Below the pieces are notes generated by a model, which saw nothing but the letters and a program-made list of their open reading frames with translations, was not told the origin of the DNA and did no database searches. 64,000 nucleotides of DNA, from assembly GCF_000382185.1 (NCBI RefSeq), contig NZ_KB907784.1:4014618-4078617 (forward strand), given 5' to 3'. The translations under genes were made by a program, and so were the position numbers. Origin of the DNA: Bordetella sp. FB-8 (GTDB lineage: Bacteria > Pseudomonadota > Gammaproteobacteria > Burkholderiales > Burkholderiaceae_B). Below are positions 61,234-64,000 of the stretch, piece after piece (within the stretch, counting starts at the first letter, position 1; each line of letters begins with the position of its first letter).

Positions 61234-63516
61234 TTAGCTCAGGGTGAGATACAACTCCTCCTCCTGTGCAAAATGCAATCTGAGGATCGCATCCAGGCCA
61301 TAAAGGATGCGCTGCACTTCGCGCATTGCCGCCTCATCCACCGACGCAGGCACCAATGCTTGCACGAGGCCATGCAGCCGGCGCGCCAAGGTAAATATCT
61401 CGCGATGCGTCCGGCTGAGCGAAGCCATGGGGTCGTCTCCTCCGAGCAAACCGGCCACCATCGGATAGACGCGGGCATCGTCGGCCGCCTCGTGAGGAAC
61501 AAGTTTCTCCGCGAGCAACTGGTCAAATTGACGCAAGGCCGGCACGGCCTGCTCAGGCGGCATGGCCAGGACCTGATCGGCAAGGGAAGACAGTCGGTCA
61601 AGCAGCGGCAGCAGTTCCTCATGCTCGGCGCGAAGGCGCAAGGCCTGCTCGGCAGGCAAGCGCCGTCGACTGACGCGCAGGGGCGCCACGCGCAAGGCGC
61701 GCAACGAATTGGCGATCGCGATCACATCGATGACTTCCTGCAAGGCCGCACCGTACACGGGCGCCAGGTATCCGGCCGCGGCCAGGGCCATGGCGACCAG
61801 GGACATCCCCATGCCCAGGGCAACACTTTGCATTGCAATGCGGCGCGATGCCTTGGCCAGATGCACCGCCTCGGCCAGGCGATCGAGCCGGTCCACCAGC
61901 AGCACGACGTCGGCCGCCTCGGACGATGCCGCCGCGCCGCGCGCGCCCATCGCGACGCCAACGCCGGCTGCCGCAAGCGCGGGGGCATCGTTCACCCCGT
62001 CGCCAACCATGATCGAGGTCACGCCGTCCGGCACTTCGCCAAGTGCGGCGAGCTTGCCCGCCGGATCCAGTCCGGCGCGTATTTCATCGACACCGACCGC
62101 GGCGCCGATCGCGGCCGCCACATCGCTTCTGTCGCCCGTCAACATCGTCATGTGCACAATGCCGACCTGCCGCAGCATGCGCAGCGCGCGAGACGTCTCC
62201 ACGCGAATCTGGTCGGCCAGATGCAGGGCTCCGATCACCTTGCCGTCCTTTGCGACATACACAGCCGATCCGCCTTCCCCCCCAACTGTCGCCAGAAATG
62301 TCGCGCTCCAGCCCGGCCTAGGCAAGGACCGGCATACAAAGTCAGGCGTGCCGACTCTCACCGACACGCCATCCACCGTACCGGAAAGGCCTGCACCGGG
62401 TTCCTCGATTACCTCGGTCGGCAAGGACAGCCGCAGGCTGCGCTCGCGCGCGGCCGAAACGATTGCCGAAGCCGTAATGTGGGCAGAAACCTGGTCCAGG
62501 GATGCAGCCGTTCGCAGCACCTCCAACTTATCGACCGGCGCATCGGCCTGGATTTGAACAAGCCGCGCCTGGCCGCCCGTCAATGTTCCGGTCTTGTCGA
62601 AAAACAATACTTTAGCTCGCGCAAGCCCCTCCAGGGCCGCGCCGCCCTTGATCAAGATGCCGCGCCTGGCGCAGTTGGACATGCCGGAGACCAGCGCCAC
62701 CGGCACGGCAAGAATCAAGGGACAAGGCGTCGCAACGACGAGCACCGCCAACGCCCGTACCGGACTACCGCTCGCCAGCCAGGCAATTGCTGCCAGACCA
62801 AGCGATATCGGCACGAACCACAGCGCATACCGATCCGCAAGCCGCGACGCGGGCGCCCGGGAGGTTCGTGCCGATTCCACCAGCCTGGCAATGCCCGCGA
62901 AGGTACTGCGCTGCGCGGTTTCCACCGCCCGCATTTCGAACGGCGCGCCGGCGTTGACGCCGCCGCTGCGCAGCATGTCGCCCTGGCGCCGTTCCACCGG
63001 AACCGACTCGCCGGTGAGCACGGATTCATCCAGCGTTGCCGACGAGGACTGGACAAGCCCATCGACAGGCACGGTGTCACCGGCTCTAACGAGCAGCCGA
63101 TCGCCGATTCGGACGGCGTCCAGGTCGATGCAAATCAGCGCATCGCCTTCCATCCGGTAGGCGTTATGGGGCGCCCGTGCCAATAGCGCGAACATTTCAC
63201 GGCCGGCCCGCGCCTGCGCGAAACTCTCGAGCGCCTGACCGCTGGCGAACATCACGGCGATGGCAATCGCCGAAAGATACTCGCCCAGCAGGAACGCGCC
63301 AACAATGGCGACCGCCGCCAACACGTCGATGCCGGCCTTGCGGCGAACCAGCGAATAGGCAACGTCGTAGAGCACGAATCCCAAAGCCGGCAGGGCGCCC
63401 AATGTCCAGAGCAGGTGGGCGAAATGCGGCCTTCCCGTCCACACCAATATGGCGCCCATGAGCAGCGAACCGGCTGCAATGGCGAGTACGCAAGCGTTTA
63501 CTGTGAGGGAGCGCAT
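61234..63516 (-). CDS. P1B-type metal ATPase fused to a hemerythrin domain
   Basis: A 760-residue protein from the Met at 63516; 26 more codons are open upstream. It has no N-terminal metal-binding domain. Membrane helices surround ATPCPLILAVP (C265, a CPx site with Leu rather than Cys or His), followed by phosphorylation motif DKTGTLTGG (D307) and VGDGVNDAPALAAA. The usual HP dipeptide reads HI (SAHITASAIV). From about residue 620 a four-helix HHE domain follows, with histidines in RAEHEEL, VPHEAAD, THREI and LHFAQEEE. It may export a metal and sense or bind iron, oxygen or NO. A perfect FNR-type box lies upstream. Confidence 0.88.
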   Translation of the reverse strand: MRSLTVNACVLAIAAGSLLMGAILVWTGRPHFAHLLWTLGALPALGFVLYDVAYSLVRRKAGIDVLAAVAIVGAFLLGEYLSAIAIAVMFASGQALESFAQARAGREMFALLARAPHNAYRMEGDALICIDLDAVRIGDRLLVRAGDTVPVDGLVQSSSATLDESVLTGESVPVERRQGDMLRSGGVNAGAPFEMRAVETAQRSTFAGIARLVESARTSRAPASRLADRYALWFVPISLGLAAIAWLASGSPVRALAVLVVATPCPLILAVPVALVSGMSNCARRGILIKGGAALEGLARAKVLFFDKTGTLTGGQARLVQIQADAPVDKLEVLRTAASLDQVSAHITASAIVSAARERSLRLSLPTEVIEEPGAGLSGTVDGVSVRVGTPDFVCRSLPRPGWSATFLATVGGEGGSAVYVAKDGKVIGALHLADQIRVETSRALRMLRQVGIVHMTMLTGDRSDVAAAIGAAVGVDEIRAGLDPAGKLAALGEVPDGVTSIMVGDGVNDAPALAAAGVGVAMGARGAAASSEAADVVLLVDRLDRLAEAVHLAKASRRIAMQSVALGMGMSLVAMALAAAGYLAPVYGAALQEVIDVIAIANSLRALRVAPLRVSRRRLPAEQALRLRAEHEELLPLLDRLSSLADQVLAMPPEQAVPALRQFDQLLAEKLVPHEAADDARVYPMVAGLLGGDDPMASLSRTHREIFTLARRLHGLVQALVPASVDEAAMREVQRILYGLDAILRLHFAQEEELYLTLS

Positions 63517-63871
63517 CTGTTTTGTTTTATTTTCAGGCCATGGGAAAAGCGTACTCCCAAACCGCCTGATTGCGCGCGCCCTGACCGGCATCACTGTTTT
63601 TCAAGCAGCGCATGAGCGCGATTGCCTCGGCGGCAATGCATGCCGTCCGCCCCGCGGGCAAGTCGAGACCTCAGGCAAATTGATTTAAATCAAGAAGATG
63701 CCCGGCAAATGCCGTCTGCTTCAGCCATAGGCTATCCCCGCACGGCATATGCGGCGAGCGCGGACGACTCTCAACAGTGCAGGGCCCGGCGCGATCGCAA
63801 TTTTCGCGAGCGGCAATCTGCACGAGTGCCGGCTGCGCGATCGGCCGCACGCAGACGTCCGAACCGCTGAA
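63517..63871. other. ATPase upstream region
   Basis: A 355-bp gap with no credible gene. It holds the FNR/ANR-type site at 63680-63693 and otherwise nothing recognisable. An 82-codon plus-strand frame here lacks a ribosome site and looks like random GC-rich sequence. Confidence 0.45.
63680..63693. promoter_or_regulatory. FNR/ANR-type binding site
   Basis: TTGATTTAAATCAA matches the FNR consensus TTGAT-N4-ATCAA at every position and is fully palindromic. It is 164 bp upstream of the chosen ATPase start. No -10 element stands out at the class II distance on either strand. Confidence 0.7.
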
Positions 63872-64000
63872 TTAGGCAGCCATTTTTTCGACCAACGACA
63901 AATCCTCGCTGGTCATCAGTTTCTCGATGTCGACCAGGATCAGCATGCGGTCGTCGATCGTGCCCAGGCCAGTCAGGTATTCGGTCGACAAGGTCTGGCC
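63872..64000 (-). CDS. cheW: CheW chemotaxis coupling protein, C-terminal part
   Basis: The last 42 residues of a protein cut by the right edge, [20 protein letters not shown] followed by [22 protein letters not shown]. The FxxGxGxxDxRMLxLxDxxxLM pattern is the end of CheW, which couples receptors to the kinase CheA. Only this part is present. Confidence 0.85.
   Translation of the reverse strand, partial: GQTLSTEYLTGLGTIDDRMLILVDIEKLMTSEDLSLVEKMAA

Noticed and set aside
63622..63870. 82-codon plus-strand frame before cheW
   Set aside because: It overlaps the FNR-type site, has no ribosome site and shows no recognisable composition or motif.

Overview
The window reads as about 24.7 kb of an integrated mobile element followed by about 39.3 kb of chromosome from a GC-rich betaproteobacterium. 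A Bordetella/Achromobacter-like (Alcaligenaceae) host is my inference from the Bug-type periplasmic receptor, the imuA-imuB-dnaE2 cassette, the mmsAB and sugar-acid loci and the gene style. No database search was possible. The junction is a tRNA-Val(UAC) gene on the minus strand (24720-24795). A tyrosine recombinase gene ends 25 bp from the tRNA 3' end, as expected for an element integrated in a tRNA 3' end. The far end of the element lies outside the window.

Element (1-~24720). The left part holds a truncated DNA methyltransferase, a RadC/JAMM protein, and a minus-strand heavy-metal efflux locus (response regulator, sensor kinase, TolC-type outer membrane factor, adaptor, HME-RND pump, extra membrane protein). 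It continues with a DUF932 protein and two consecutive Fic toxin/antitoxin pairs whose toxins share a C-terminal domain. Then comes a control block: H-NS, two hypothetical proteins, a prepilin peptidase, KorB (ParB family), a previously uncalled 52-residue membrane protein, and IncC/ParA. Next are divergent Cro-like and CI-like repressors, a strongly structured and apparently non-coding stretch behind a good promoter, VapBC, a DUF192 protein, a DUF1173-like protein, an excisionase-like gene and the integrase. Eleven exact copies of TTTAGCSGCTAAA, the known IncP plasmid KorB operator, lie between 15.5 and 22.0 kb. The element therefore appears to carry an IncP-type KorB regulon.

Chromosome (24720-64000). 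In order: HU, a Cys/Met-metabolism PLP enzyme, RlmB, a GntR regulator divergent from an OsmC protein with a perfect palindrome between them, and a DUF3311 protein with a sodium:solute symporter. Then an EamA exporter, a GNAT acetyltransferase, glutathione reductase, an I78 inhibitor lipoprotein, a YeeE/YedE transporter with an FMN glutamate-synthase-like protein, and mmsA-mmsB with a divergent LysR regulator. A sugar-acid locus follows (Bug receptor, RraA-like protein, IlvD/Edd dehydratase, GntR regulator), then cardiolipin synthase, a DUF3141 protein and an HDOD protein.

A DNA-repair island spans 51.1-60.4 kb. A FAN1-type nuclease and a nuclease-helicase diverge from imuA-imuB-dnaE2, and each side has its own LexA box overlapping a TATAAA -10 element. 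The window ends with a UPF0114 membrane protein, a P1B-type ATPase fused to a hemerythrin domain with a perfect FNR/ANR box upstream, and the C-terminus of a CheW protein.
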